The notes beneath the pieces are model-generated. The model saw only the letters and a program-made list of their open reading frames with translations. It ran no database searches and had not been told where the DNA came from. A stretch of DNA of 64,000 nucleotides from Bryobacteraceae bacterium (GTDB lineage: Bacteria; Acidobacteriota; Terriglobia; Bryobacterales; Bryobacteraceae): the NCBI GenBank assembly GCA_026129905.1, contig JAHCHE010000005.1, forward strand, positions 248,001 through 312,000. The letters are read 5' to 3'. Within the stretch, counting starts at the first letter, position 1; the number at the start of each line of letters is the position of its first letter. Shown one piece after another: positions 26,567 through 35,871 of this stretch. Position numbers and translations under genes: made by a program.

Positions 26567-28579
26567 ATGAGAGTACGCCACGCGATTGCTCCTGTAATCC
26601 TTGCCTGCGGCCTGGCGTTCGCGCAGGATGCCCGGATCGCCATCGACGCCGGCAAGAAGCTGGGCTACGAAATTCCGCGATCCGTCTACGGAACGTTTCT
26701 CGAGCCGATCGGCGATTCCATCTACGGCGGACTGTGGGCGCAAATCCTCGCCAATCCGAGCTTCGAAGACGGGCTTTGGTCGCTGGAGCGTCTCCGCGCG
26801 ATGGCCGAAGCCAACCCGGCGCTCTATCGCGCTTCCGACCTCGATCTGCCGGTCCCATGGGAGCCGATCGCCCCGGCGCAAGGCGCGCGCTACGCCCCGC
26901 GCTGGGGCGACGCCGCCAACTCCAGCCGCTCTCTCCTGATCATGGCCTTGCCGGAAGGCGAAACCGGGATTCGCCAAGAGGTCTACCTGCCGGTCCATCG
27001 CGAGCTTCGCTACCGAGGCAGTCTCCACCTGCGCCATCTTGGCGGCCCGGCCCGCGCCGAAGTTTCCCTGCGCAAGCGTAGCCGTCCAGATCAGGCGCTG
27101 TCCCGACAGACCCTCGACATCGACTCCGCGGCCGGATGGCGCAAATACGAGTTCGCGCTGGAATTGAAGCCCGGGCAACTCCGGCCACTGGAGCCGGCGG
27201 ACTTCACGATCGCGCTGAACGGCGCCGCGCGCGTCCTGGTGGACCAGGCCTTTCTCTGGCCCGCCGACCACGTCGACGGCATGGACCCCGAGATGGTGGA
27301 GATGTCGCGCGCGCTCAAGTCGCCGCTGGTCCGCTTCGGCGGCAATTTCACCTCGGCCTACCACTGGCGCGACGGCGTCGGCCCAATGGACCAGCGGGTC
27401 AGCATGCTGAACCTGGCGTGGGGCATCCCGGAGTACAACCATTTCGGCACGGACGAGTTCCTCGCCTTCTGCAAGCGGATCGGCGCCGAGCCGCAGATCG
27501 CGCTGAACCTGGGAACCGGGTCCGCCGAGGAAGCCGCCGAGTGGGTGCGTTACGTCAACCAGAAATGGAACAACGGCGCGGGCGGCCTTCTTTGGGAACT
27601 GGGCAACGAGTTGTGGGGCGACTTCCAGCACGGCTATCCGACTCTCGAAAAGGTGGCCGAACTCACCCGCGAATTCAGCCTGGCGGTTCGCGCCGTCGAT
27701 CCTCGCGCGCGCCTGATCGCCACCGGCCAGGATCCGGACCACTACGAAGCGTGGAATGCGCGGCAGTTGTCCAACCCCGCCGGCACGTTCGAATTTCTAG
27801 CGACGCACTTCGTGGTCGGCAACGGCAACGTCGAGCGGCCGAACCCGGCGCCCGATTTCGTCGCGCTGAGCGCCTTCGCGTTGCCGGTGGAATTGGAGCG
27901 GCGCCTGCGGCGGATGCAACAGCAGGTGGACTCCCATCTCGCCCATGCCGGCAAGGTGAAGCTCGCCTTTACCGAGTGGCTGTTCCACGGGCGCGACGAC
28001 CGCGTGCCGCGCTTCCACAACATGGGCGGCGCCGTGTGCGCGGCCGGCATGCTCAACGCCCTCATTCGGACCGCCGACATCACGCCGATTTCCGATATGA
28101 CCGGCCTGATCGAATTCGGCGGCATCTGGAAAAAGCGCGGCCGCGTCTACGGAGTGCCCGCCTACTGGGCCTTCCTGATGTACTCGACCGCCGACGCTTC
28201 GGTCCCCGTCGAGACGCGAACGCAATCGGAGACGTACGAGATTCGCCAGGGCAACCGGCGGCTGCCTGAGATCTCCGATACGCCGTATCTCGACGCGGTG
28301 GCGGCGCTGAACGCGGCCGGCGACCGGCTCACGCTTTTCTGCGTCAACCGCCATCCGCGGCAGGACATCCCGGCCAAAATCCGGCTAGCCGGCTTTCGCG
28401 CGAAGGAGGCGGCCGTGCAGACGCTGCGCGCCGCGAGCATCTATCAGTCGAACACCGAGAGCAATCCCGACGCGGTCCGTCCGATGGAAACGCGAATCGA
28501 AGTGGCGGAACCGGAGCTTCAATTCACGTTCCCGCGGTCAAGCGTGACGCGAATCGAGTTTGCCTCGAGCAGGCCGTAA
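26567..28579 (+). CDS. Exported alpha-L-arabinofuranosidase-like protein (GH51 type)
   Basis: The 670-aa protein begins with a signal peptide (1-19). An N-terminal carbohydrate-binding-like region runs to about 230, then a barrel with RFGGNFTSAYHWRDGVGP, the acid/base in LLWELGNELWGDF (Glu348) and the likely nucleophile Glu470 in KLAFTEW. The C-terminal beta domain contains DTPYLDAVAALNAAGDRLTLFCVNRHP. This order is that of GH51 alpha-L-arabinofuranosidases, which remove arabinose side chains from xylan, arabinan or pectin. It starts 15 nt after the GH5-like gene with a GGGAGGA at 26552-26558. The 62 nt before the next gene hold that gene's likely promoter. Confidence 0.88.
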   Translation: MRVRHAIAPVILACGLAFAQDARIAIDAGKKLGYEIPRSVYGTFLEPIGDSIYGGLWAQILANPSFEDGLWSLERLRAMAEANPALYRASDLDLPVPWEPIAPAQGARYAPRWGDAANSSRSLLIMALPEGETGIRQEVYLPVHRELRYRGSLHLRHLGGPARAEVSLRKRSRPDQALSRQTLDIDSAAGWRKYEFALELKPGQLRPLEPADFTIALNGAARVLVDQAFLWPADHVDGMDPEMVEMSRALKSPLVRFGGNFTSAYHWRDGVGPMDQRVSMLNLAWGIPEYNHFGTDEFLAFCKRIGAEPQIALNLGTGSAEEAAEWVRYVNQKWNNGAGGLLWELGNELWGDFQHGYPTLEKVAELTREFSLAVRAVDPRARLIATGQDPDHYEAWNARQLSNPAGTFEFLATHFVVGNGNVERPNPAPDFVALSAFALPVELERRLRRMQQQVDSHLAHAGKVKLAFTEWLFHGRDDRVPRFHNMGGAVCAAGMLNALIRTADITPISDMTGLIEFGGIWKKRGRVYGVPAYWAFLMYSTADASVPVETRTQSETYEIRQGNRRLPEISDTPYLDAVAALNAAGDRLTLFCVNRHPRQDIPAKIRLAGFRAKEAAVQTLRAASIYQSNTESNPDAVRPMETRIEVAEPELQFTFPRSSVTRIEFASSRP

Positions 28580-28641
28580 GAGACGCGACCCGCGCATCCC
28601 TTGCTCTCGATTACTCTCAGGCTGGTTGATATCCTATCGCT

Positions 28642-29469
28642 ATGCGCATCATAGTCGCTGTGTTCGCATCGCTTGCTCTCGCGCACGCCGGAGAACTCCA
28701 TCAAGCGGCGCGCGTGTGTGACGCGGATCGCATGCGGCAATTACTCTCGGGGCGCCCGTCGGTGAACGAAATGGACGAGAACGGGATGACGCCGCTTCAT
28801 GTCGCAATCGACTCACGCCAGAGAGCCTGTGTGTGGCTACTACTTAAAGCCGGCGCGGATCGCAATGCGCGCGACCGGGAGGGCCGGACCCCATTCGCTG
28901 CCGCCGCCCGGCTTACGGACCCGCGGAGCCGGTTTGTGATGGACTACATGCTTAAGAATTTCGAGATGGCGCGGGAGCCGGTGGGACCGGCGCCGTGGTC
29001 GCTCGAATATTCGGTGATGCGCCGCCAGACCGAGGTCACGAAAATGCTGCTCGCGTTGGGCGCGGATCCGAATGCGATTGGCACAAGAGGCACAACGCCG
29101 CTTGCCGATGCTGCGTTGAAGGGCGATCTCGATAGTGTTCGCGCGTTGCTTGAGCGCGGCGCGCGGCCGGACGCCGTAAGCCAGGCGGGCGCGCAGCCGA
29201 TCCATGATGCTGCGTTGGGCGACAGCGCGGAGGTCATTCGGGAACTCGTGATGCATGGGGCGGATGTGAACGCGCGCACTCGAGACGAGGTTCAAACGCC
29301 GCTTCACATCGCAGCGGCGATGGGAAAGATGAAAGCGATTGAAGCGCTCGTCGCGCTCGGCGCGGATCTGACGATCAAGGACTCCCAGGGGCGGACACCG
29401 CTCGATGCTGCCGAACGAACCGGCCTAACCGACGTGGTTGCATTCCTCAGACGGGCGGCGGCCAAATAA
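28642..29469 (+). CDS. Secreted ankyrin-repeat protein
   Basis: The 275-aa product has a short signal peptide (MRIIVAVFASLALAHA) and then about six 33-residue ankyrin repeats (about 18-275), for example NGMTPLHVAIDSRQRACVWLLLKAGAD, GTTPLADAALKGDLDSVRALLERGA and VQTPLHIAAAMGKMKAIEALVALGAD. Ankyrin stacks bind other proteins; no catalytic part is present. A -10-like TATCCT (28630-28635) ends 6 nt before the ATG and there is no Shine-Dalgarno, so the message may be leaderless. GC content at the third codon position appears a little lower than in neighbours by eye; not computed. Confidence 0.88.
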   Translation: MRIIVAVFASLALAHAGELHQAARVCDADRMRQLLSGRPSVNEMDENGMTPLHVAIDSRQRACVWLLLKAGADRNARDREGRTPFAAAARLTDPRSRFVMDYMLKNFEMAREPVGPAPWSLEYSVMRRQTEVTKMLLALGADPNAIGTRGTTPLADAALKGDLDSVRALLERGARPDAVSQAGAQPIHDAALGDSAEVIRELVMHGADVNARTRDEVQTPLHIAAAMGKMKAIEALVALGADLTIKDSQGRTPLDAAERTGLTDVVAFLRRAAAK

Positions 29470-29601
29470 ACTGAAGCCCGCCTCATCCACTGCTGAAGGC
29501 GCGTGAGTCCACGCGAGTGTGGACTCGGCTCGCTAAGAGCGCCTGCCGGCCCGTCGGATAATGGACTCCTGGCGCGCGGCGCGCCGATGGGAGGAAAGCC
29601 G

Positions 29602-30783
29602 ATGAAACGACGGGAACTTCTTGGCTTGTGCGGCGGAGCCTTGCTCGGCCGGGGGGCGGAGGATACCGGCGCGTTGGTTGAGACGGCCGAGAAGCGGGCC
29701 GAATACCTCCGGAGGATGCTCGAGGCGCTATGCACGGAGATCGGCCCGCGACCCGCCGGCAGCCAAGGTTACGACGCCGGCGCCGCCCTCATCGAGCGTG
29801 AGATGAAGCGCGCGATTGCCTCGGCCGCGCGCGACAGCTTCACCTTCCTGGGATGGGCGCCTGTCGGCGAGGCGGAGTTCCAGGCCGGCGATGAACGGCT
29901 GGAAACCTACATCGCAGAAAACAGCCCGGGCACTCCGGTCGAGGGCGCGCGGGGCAAGTTGCGAAAAAGCCTTTCCGGCGAGTACGAGATTGCCGGCGAG
30001 GGCGGGCGTCCGCTGGCCCGTGTGGGCATCAGTGAGTTCGGCCGCGCCATTGCTTCGCTGCATTCGGGCAAAGACGAGATTCCTCTTTTCAACATCGGCA
30101 GACAGGACGTCGCGCGCCTCGACCGGGCCATCGAGCAGGGGCTTCCTGTCCGCGCGAGAGCCGCTGTGCGGTGGATGCCGGGCGCACAATCCGGCAACGT
30201 CGCCGGGAGCCTGCCGGGCGCATCGAAACAGGAGATCCTCATCGTCGCTCACGCCGACACCAAGTACAACACGCCGGGCGCGAACGACAACACCGCTTCC
30301 ATGATCTGCCTGCTGATGCTGGCGCACGCCATGTCCGGCCGCCGTCCGCGCCGCGCGCTCACGTTCCTGGCCACCTCCGCGGAGGAGCGCGGGTACCTCG
30401 GCGCCAAACACTACGCGCAAACCCGCAAGGAGAGCGGTACGCTGCGCAATATCAAAGTCTGCGTTAACCTGGATTCCCTCACCTATGGACCCAATCTTCA
30501 GATCGCCACCACCGACGGCAAACTGGCGGGCGCCATTCTCGACATCCACCGCGACCTCGACATACGGGCCGAGCCGAAGGTGCTCCACCAGGACGACACG
30601 ATGGACTCGGCGCCGTTTCGCGCCGCGGGCGCTCGCACCGTTCACCTGAACAGCCGCGGCGACGACGCCCGGACGCTCCCGCTCTGGCACCGCCCCGAGG
30701 ACCGCGCCGACACGATCAATCCACAGTTCATCGAAACCAGTTTCCGCATTCTGATCGAGCTGATCGCGCGGCTACAGAAGTAG
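29602..30783 (+). CDS. M28-family zinc metallopeptidase, exported
   Basis: ATG 29602 is preferred to the longer 29503 frame because GGGAGGA precedes it at 8 nt and it gives an RR-containing leader (KRRELLGLCGGALLG). The ~393-aa protein holds the M28 dinuclear zinc set: His and Asp in ILIVAHADTKYNTPGANDN, the catalytic pair SAEERGYLG, Asp in VNLDSLTYG, and the closing His in ADTINPQ...; DDTMDSAPF also matches the metal region. M28 enzymes are aminopeptidases or glutamate carboxypeptidases. Its end is 11 nt from the convergent zwf gene. 29470-29601 contains no gene that I can support. Confidence 0.85.
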   Translation: MKRRELLGLCGGALLGRGAEDTGALVETAEKRAEYLRRMLEALCTEIGPRPAGSQGYDAGAALIEREMKRAIASAARDSFTFLGWAPVGEAEFQAGDERLETYIAENSPGTPVEGARGKLRKSLSGEYEIAGEGGRPLARVGISEFGRAIASLHSGKDEIPLFNIGRQDVARLDRAIEQGLPVRARAAVRWMPGAQSGNVAGSLPGASKQEILIVAHADTKYNTPGANDNTASMICLLMLAHAMSGRRPRRALTFLATSAEERGYLGAKHYAQTRKESGTLRNIKVCVNLDSLTYGPNLQIATTDGKLAGAILDIHRDLDIRAEPKVLHQDDTMDSAPFRAAGARTVHLNSRGDDARTLPLWHRPEDRADTINPQFIETSFRILIELIARLQK

Positions 30784-30794
30784 TGCGGGCGCCT

Positions 30795-32183
30795 CTATCG
30801 GCATTCGCGAAGCAGCGGATCCACGTCCGGGCCCGCGCCGCCGGCCGCGTACTCCTGAAGCGGAACGCCGCCCCGGCCCCATTCTTCGAGGATTGGCTCG
30901 ACAATCTTCCAGGATTCCTCCGCTTCGTCATCCCGGATGGCAAAGGTGGGCTCTCCGTTGAACACGTCCAGCAACAACCGGCCATAGGCTGGTACATCGG
31001 GTGGAGGGAAGCCGGTCTGCAACTCGGTCTGCTCCAAGCGAAACGGATCCCCGATGCCATTCACGTTCAGGGTCAACGCCATACGATCGGGGTCTATCTG
31101 TAGCCGGAGGACGTTCGCCCAGGGCTGCTCCTGTTGCCCGAAGGCCAGGTGCGGCACAGCTTGGAAGTGGATCGCGATTTCCTTGCGTTCAGCGCCCAGA
31201 GCCTTCCCGGAACGTAGAACGAATGGAACGCCGGCCCAGCGCCAGTTGTCGATTCGAAGAATGACCTCGACGAACGTCTCGGTCATGCGCTCGGCGTCGA
31301 CGCCCGGCTCGTCCCGGTACGCGACTACCCGGCGGTCGCCAATTCGGCCGGCGCCGTATCTGGCCCGTATCGTACATCGCCTCACCTCCTCCGCCGTTGG
31401 TCGCCGCACCGCGCGCAGGAGATCTGTTTTGCGATCTCGGAGGTCCTTTTCGTCCAAGCTGAGCGGCGGCTCCATGGCTACCAGCGCGAGCAATTGCAGC
31501 AGGTGATTCTGAACCATGTCCTTCAGCGCGCCCGCGGCGTCGTAGTAAGAGGACCTTCCCTCAAGAGCCAGAGTTTCGTCCCAGACAATCTCGACGCGCT
31601 CGATGTGCGCGCGGCTCCACAGCGGCTCGAAGACCCGATTCGCAAAGCGCAGCCCGAGGAGATTCTGCACGGTCTGTCTGCCGAGGAAATGGTCGAGCCG
31701 AAATACGTCGTTTTCCGAAAACGTCTGATGCAACAGCGCATTCAGCTCGCGCGCCGAATGCAATCCTTCGCCGAACGGCTTCTCCACGACGATTCGGCGG
31801 CCGGCAGGCAGGACGCCGTTCTCAAAGCCGCGGATCGTGGGGGCGAAAAAACGCGGCGGCAGGGCTAAATAAAGGACCGCCGGAACATTGGTTTCACCTA
31901 TCGCGGACCTGACCTCTACAGGGTCGCGCACGTCGGCAATGCGGTATTCCAATAGGGACGCTACGCGACGCCTCAGTCCCGAGGCCATCTCCGGCGCCTT
32001 CTGCTGAAGCGCGCTTTCGATTTGCTCGCGAAATGACGCCGTGTCGATTTCCTGGTGAGCGATCCCCGTAATCGGAAAGGAATCCGGGAGGAGCTTTCCT
32101 TCCAGAAGCGCTCCGATTGCCGGTAGAAGGTAACGGGCGGTGAGGTCACCCGTCGCTCCGAAGATGAACATTCTCTCGGTCAA
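30795..32183 (-). CDS. zwf: Glucose-6-phosphate 1-dehydrogenase
   Basis: The 462-aa enzyme oxidises glucose 6-phosphate to 6-phosphogluconolactone, the entry of the oxidative pentose phosphate pathway, giving NADPH. It shows the coenzyme motif GATGDL (9-14), EKPFG (134-138) and the substrate motif FRLDHFLG (161-168) in which His165 is the catalytic base partner; Lys170 of the usual RIDHYLGK is replaced by Arg. The central YYDAAGALKDMVQNHLLQLLALVAMEPP is a strong family signature. TTG 32183 is the longest start; ATG 32171 (MFIFGATGDL) is an equally plausible one. The 142 bp up to the divergent small gene at 32326 hold no other gene. Confidence 0.93.
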   Translation of the reverse strand: MTERMFIFGATGDLTARYLLPAIGALLEGKLLPDSFPITGIAHQEIDTASFREQIESALQQKAPEMASGLRRRVASLLEYRIADVRDPVEVRSAIGETNVPAVLYLALPPRFFAPTIRGFENGVLPAGRRIVVEKPFGEGLHSARELNALLHQTFSENDVFRLDHFLGRQTVQNLLGLRFANRVFEPLWSRAHIERVEIVWDETLALEGRSSYYDAAGALKDMVQNHLLQLLALVAMEPPLSLDEKDLRDRKTDLLRAVRRPTAEEVRRCTIRARYGAGRIGDRRVVAYRDEPGVDAERMTETFVEVILRIDNWRWAGVPFVLRSGKALGAERKEIAIHFQAVPHLAFGQQEQPWANVLRLQIDPDRMALTLNVNGIGDPFRLEQTELQTGFPPPDVPAYGRLLLDVFNGEPTFAIRDDEAEESWKIVEPILEEWGRGGVPLQEYAAGGAGPDVDPLLRECR

Positions 32184-32325
32184 GGCGCCTACCTCGTCTG
32201 CAATTTACGGAATGCCTTACATAGCTCAGACCACTCTGACATTGACTCCGTTTCAAGCGTCGGATTCCGCCGGAGGGTGTAATGAATCGTACAGCGCGCG
32301 GCGGCAGGCGCTACACTGTTTGCGG

Positions 32326-32550
32326 ATGACGAAAGTGCAACTGCGATTCGGACTGGCGAGGGCGCTCGACGAGCCGCTGATGGAGCGCATCGCCAACGCC
32401 CACAGCATCTATGGCCTGCATCATGTCAAATTGGCGCCGTCACTCGACGAAGTGACGGTGGAGTTCGACGCGTCGCGGCTCACCGCCGACGAGGTGGAAT
32501 CGGCGCTGCGGCGCGCCGGGATTCCCGTGGCGAAAAGCCTTACGCGATGA
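32326..32550 (+). CDS. Small ferredoxin-fold-like protein (74 aa), function unknown
   Basis: From ATG 32326 the product is 74 aa. Its strand-helix-strand-strand-helix-strand pattern (VQLRFGL, EPLMERIANAHSI, VKLAPSLDEVTVEFD, ADEVESALRRAG, VAKSLTR) matches the fold of heavy-metal-associated (HMA) domains, but the metal-binding CxxC is absent, so metal binding is not supported. A longer frame from 32140 runs into the zwf upstream region and lacks other merit. It overlaps the end of the GH109-like gene on the other strand by 11 bp (32540-32550). Its role is unknown. Confidence 0.55.
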   Translation: MTKVQLRFGLARALDEPLMERIANAHSIYGLHHVKLAPSLDEVTVEFDASRLTADEVESALRRAGIPVAKSLTR

Positions 32551-33847
32551 TGCCGAGCGGCGGCCGGTCCTTCCACTTGCCGCGGGTGAAGTCGGGGAAA
32601 TCCATCGTCTTGCTCTTGCCGGCGATCGATTTCTCGCTCAACTCCGATACAGCGCTCCACGCGGCGGCGTCGTAGACGTCCTGATCGAGCGGCTCGCCCT
32701 TGGAGAGACATTCGACGAGGCGGTAGTCCTCGATGTAATCCATGCCGCCGTGCCCGGCGCCCTTGGCCTGCTCCGAGAGTCTGCGCCAGAGCGGGTGTTC
32801 CCATTCGGCGGCGTATTTCTCCAGGTCCTCCCACTCGTGCTTGGGACTCTTGTCGTCGAGGTAGATCTGCGGAATCGGGTATTTCTGGAGCAGCCCCTTC
32901 GAGCCCTGAACCAGGTGCCGCCGGCTGTACGGACGCGGCGTGTTGGTGTCATGGGTGACCAGGATCGTCTGGCCGCTGCGCGTGCGGATGATCGACGACA
33001 CGACGTCGCCCAGCGCGATATTCAGCTTCGCCTGCGGACTGTCGGGGCCGAACTTCTTCACGGCGAATTCGTGCAGGCTCTGGGCCTTGGACGCCATGGA
33101 GACGATGTGGTCGAACTGGTTGCCGCGGTTGATGTTCATGCACTGCGCCACCGGGCCGAGCCCGTGCGTCGGGTAGACATCGCCGTTACGCCGGAGCGTG
33201 TGCTCCAGGCGCCAGTGCCGCTTGCCGTCGCGCGTCTCCATCTTCTCCGCGCGAAGGTCGTGCAGGTAGCCGCATTCGGCGTGAACCAGCTCGCCGAGCA
33301 GGCCCTTGCGGACCATATTCAGCGTCATCAGCTCGAAGCGGTCGTAGCAGCAGTTCTCCATCATGATGCAGTGCCGGTTGGTGACTTCCGAGGTCTCCAC
33401 CAGTTGCCAGCACTCGTCGATGGTCACCGCGGCCGGGACCTCCACTGCCGCGTGCTTGCCTTTGTTCATCGTTTCGACGCACACGGGGGCGTGCAGCTCC
33501 CACGGGGTCGAATTGAACACGACGTCGATGTCGTTGCGGTCGCACAGGCGCTTGTAATCCTCGGGGCCGCGCGAATATCCTTCGGGGGCCGGATGACCCG
33601 CCTTCTGCACCAGGACCTGCGCGCGCTGCACCTTGCTTTCCACGATGTCGCAGATCGCCTTCACCTCGACGTTCTCGATCTTGAGAAACTCCCGCACATG
33701 GCCGGTTCCGCGGCTCCCGACGCCGACAAACCCGATGCGGACCTTCTTGCCGGGGGTCTGCGCCCTCGCGGCGGCTCGCGCGCCGAACGCCGCGGCCATG
33801 CCCGCCGCGCCATGAACGAATTGCCGGCGGCTGATCGAATTACGCAT
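32540..33847 (-). CDS. Exported Gfo/Idh/MocA oxidoreductase, GH109-like (alpha-N-acetylgalactosaminidase family)
   Basis: The real start is ATG 33847, which has AAGGAGG 8 nt upstream; the longer frame to 34117 is an antisense extension. The 435-aa product has a twin-arginine leader (SRRQFVHGAAG) and a Rossmann N-terminal domain (VRIGFVGVGSRGTGHVREF) with NAD-binding GxGxxG-like glycine set. The motifs HAAVEVPAAVTIDECW, HCIMMENCCYDRFELM, CGYLHDLR and VYPTHGLGPVAQCMNINRG are those of GH109 enzymes, which use tightly bound NAD+ to cleave alpha-N-acetylgalactosamine through a redox elimination. It lies 17 nt downstream of the enolase-superfamily gene on the same strand. Confidence 0.85.
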   Translation of the reverse strand: MRNSISRRQFVHGAAGMAAAFGARAAARAQTPGKKVRIGFVGVGSRGTGHVREFLKIENVEVKAICDIVESKVQRAQVLVQKAGHPAPEGYSRGPEDYKRLCDRNDIDVVFNSTPWELHAPVCVETMNKGKHAAVEVPAAVTIDECWQLVETSEVTNRHCIMMENCCYDRFELMTLNMVRKGLLGELVHAECGYLHDLRAEKMETRDGKRHWRLEHTLRRNGDVYPTHGLGPVAQCMNINRGNQFDHIVSMASKAQSLHEFAVKKFGPDSPQAKLNIALGDVVSSIIRTRSGQTILVTHDTNTPRPYSRRHLVQGSKGLLQKYPIPQIYLDDKSPKHEWEDLEKYAAEWEHPLWRRLSEQAKGAGHGGMDYIEDYRLVECLSKGEPLDQDVYDAAAWSAVSELSEKSIAGKSKTMDFPDFTRGKWKDRPPLGIIA

Positions 33848-33864
33848 AAAAACAACCTCCTTAC

Positions 33865-35019
33865 TTATGAAGTCTGGCTCCGCCGCTGCTCCCATCCGGA
33901 CTTGAACAGCGGAATATAGTTCTCGTGCCGATACGGATGCCTTCGAATTTCTTCGATATTCAGGTCGATTCCCAGGCCCGGACGCTCGGGGACCTCGACA
34001 AAGCCGTCGACGACCTCTACCGGATGCGTGACGATGTCCCGCTCCCACGGTTCGTTGAACTCGTCGAAAATCTCGTGGATAAAGAAGTTCGGCGTCGAGG
34101 CGTTCAACTGCGCGCACGCCGCCGAGCAGACCGGCCCCTGCGCCGAGTGCGGCGCGACGACCCCGTAATGGGCATCCACCATGTCGGCGAGTTTGCGGGC
34201 CGCGTACAGCCCCCCAAGGTTAAGCGGCTCCGGCTGGAGAATGCTCACCGCGTCGTGCTTCAGCAGTTCGGCGAACTGCTGCTTGCTGGAAAGGCTCTCG
34301 CCGGTGGCGATCGGGACGGGGCTGCGCCGCGCTACTTCCACCATCGCGCCGATGTTGAGGTGATGCACCGGCTCCTCGAACCACGCCGGACGGAACTCGC
34401 GCATGGCCTCGGCGAATTCGATCGCCGTCGCCGCGGTGAAACGAAAATGGCCTTCGACAAGAATGTCTACGGACTCTCCGACCGCTTGGCGCACCGCTCT
34501 AATGATATCGAGGCTCAGGTCGAATTCGTAGCGCGGCATCACGCGCCAGTTGCTGCCGAACGGATCGAACTTCAGCGCCGTATAGCCGCGGCGGGCGACC
34601 TGCGCGGCCTTGTCGGCGAAGCTTTCCGGAGTGCGGGGCCCGCGATACCAGCCGTTGGCGTACGCCCGAAGCCGCCGGTGGCAACGGCCGCCCATCAGGT
34701 TCGCCACCGGCTGGTTGCACGCTTTGCCGACGATGTCCCAGCAGGCGATCTCGATCGCGGCCACCGCGCACATGTGGATCTGCGCGCCTTCGGAACAGAC
34801 GTCGCGGATGAGCCGTTGCGACAACAGCTCGATCTGAAACGGGTCCAACCCGAGGATGAACGGCTTCAGTTCGTGGATCGCCGTCTCGACGGTTTTGGCG
34901 AAGTAGTTCAGGGTGCCTTCGCCGACGCCGTAAATGCCCTCGTCGGTGAAGACCCTCGCGAACAGCCAGTTCTTCCACGGGTTGCCCGCGATGTAGGTTT
35001 CGACGGAGGTGATCTTCAT
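33865..35019 (-). CDS. Enolase-superfamily sugar acid dehydratase-like protein (mandelate racemase/galactonate dehydratase type)
   Basis: The 384-aa protein has an MLE/MR N-terminal lid (MKITSVETYIAGNPWKNWLFARVFTDEGIYGVGEGT) and a barrel with ACWDIVGKACNQPVANLMGGRC, an EGHF metal strand (VEGHFRF), a second ligand in WFEEPVHH, ATGES and a late His in VVAPHSAQGP. The absence of a KxK and the presence of the C-terminal His suggest a D-gluconate/galactonate-dehydratase type mechanism. Unlike the protein encoded at 4097, it has no signal peptide and should be cytoplasmic. It sits between an SDR (12 nt) and the GH109-like gene (17 nt), an arrangement fitting uptake-side sugar catabolism. Confidence 0.85.
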   Translation of the reverse strand: MKITSVETYIAGNPWKNWLFARVFTDEGIYGVGEGTLNYFAKTVETAIHELKPFILGLDPFQIELLSQRLIRDVCSEGAQIHMCAVAAIEIACWDIVGKACNQPVANLMGGRCHRRLRAYANGWYRGPRTPESFADKAAQVARRGYTALKFDPFGSNWRVMPRYEFDLSLDIIRAVRQAVGESVDILVEGHFRFTAATAIEFAEAMREFRPAWFEEPVHHLNIGAMVEVARRSPVPIATGESLSSKQQFAELLKHDAVSILQPEPLNLGGLYAARKLADMVDAHYGVVAPHSAQGPVCSAACAQLNASTPNFFIHEIFDEFNEPWERDIVTHPVEVVDGFVEVPERPGLGIDLNIEEIRRHPYRHENYIPLFKSGWEQRRSQTS

Positions 35020-35031
35020 TCCGGCGCGCCT

Positions 35032-35802
35032 TCAGTCGTACGGCCAGGCCGGCTTGGAGAACAGTCCGCCGTCCACCCAGATGGTTTGGCCGGTGATGAA
35101 GCTCGCCTGCTCGCCGGCCAGGAAGACCACGGCGCGGCCGATGTCCGCCGGCAGGCCGATGCGCCCCAGCGGCGTCAGCCCGCCCCACGTTCCGGCGTAG
35201 TCGCCTGCCTCTTGCTTCGTTCGCTCGATTTCAATCGCGCCCGGCGCGACGCAGTTCACCCGGATCTTGTATGGTCCCAGTTCGCAGGCCGCCACCTTTG
35301 TGAACATCTCGATGCCTCCCTTGGAGGCCGTGTAATCCACCAGCTTCGGGAACGCCACCTTGTTGCAGCCCGAGCCGATATTGACGATGCTGCCTCCCCC
35401 GTGGTCTTTCATGTGCAACGCGGCGCGCTGCGTGCACAGGAAGCACCCTTTTAGGTTCGTGCGGATCACGCGGTCCCATTCCTCTTCGCCCAGGTCGAGA
35501 AGCGCCTTCCAGGTCTGCGTGCCGGAATTGTTCACCAGGGCGTCCAGGCTTCCGAAGCGCTCGAGCGTCTGGTGGAACATGGCGCGCACCTCGGCGGCAT
35601 CGCCCACATCGGCGCGCACGGCGAACGACCGCCGGCCCATCCGGACGAGTTCCTCCACCGTCGCCTGGGCACCGGCCGCGTCGGAATGGTAGTTCACGGC
35701 AACGTCGCACCCGGCGCGGCCCAACTCGAGCGCAATGCCTTTCCCAACGCCCTTGCTCGAGCCGGTGACGAGCGCCGTCTTGCCTTCCAGCGGGTAGGAC
35801 AT
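35032..35802 (-). CDS. SDR-family oxidoreductase
   Basis: ATG 35802 gives a 256-aa classical short-chain dehydrogenase. Cofactor motif TGSSKGVGKG (14-23), NNSG, and the catalytic Tyr/Lys in YTASKGG are present, plus the PG motif (CVAPGAIEI) and the C-terminal LGRIGLPADIGRAVVFLAGEQASFITGQTIWVDGG. The open frame upstream of 35802 is much longer but runs antisense to the radical SAM gene and is not a fusion. It reads toward the dehydratase gene (12-nt gap) and GH109-like gene; the set SDR, dehydratase and GH109 protein is likely one operon for a hexose or amino-sugar derivative. Substrate unknown. Confidence 0.9.
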   Translation of the reverse strand: MSYPLEGKTALVTGSSKGVGKGIALELGRAGCDVAVNYHSDAAGAQATVEELVRMGRRSFAVRADVGDAAEVRAMFHQTLERFGSLDALVNNSGTQTWKALLDLGEEEWDRVIRTNLKGCFLCTQRAALHMKDHGGGSIVNIGSGCNKVAFPKLVDYTASKGGIEMFTKVAACELGPYKIRVNCVAPGAIEIERTKQEAGDYAGTWGGLTPLGRIGLPADIGRAVVFLAGEQASFITGQTIWVDGGLFSKPAWPYD

Positions 35803-35871
35803 CGGAATGATTCTAGCGAACTCGGGCGCGCCGGGGCCGCGCGGGACGGATAATGAGATGGGATCGGCGCC

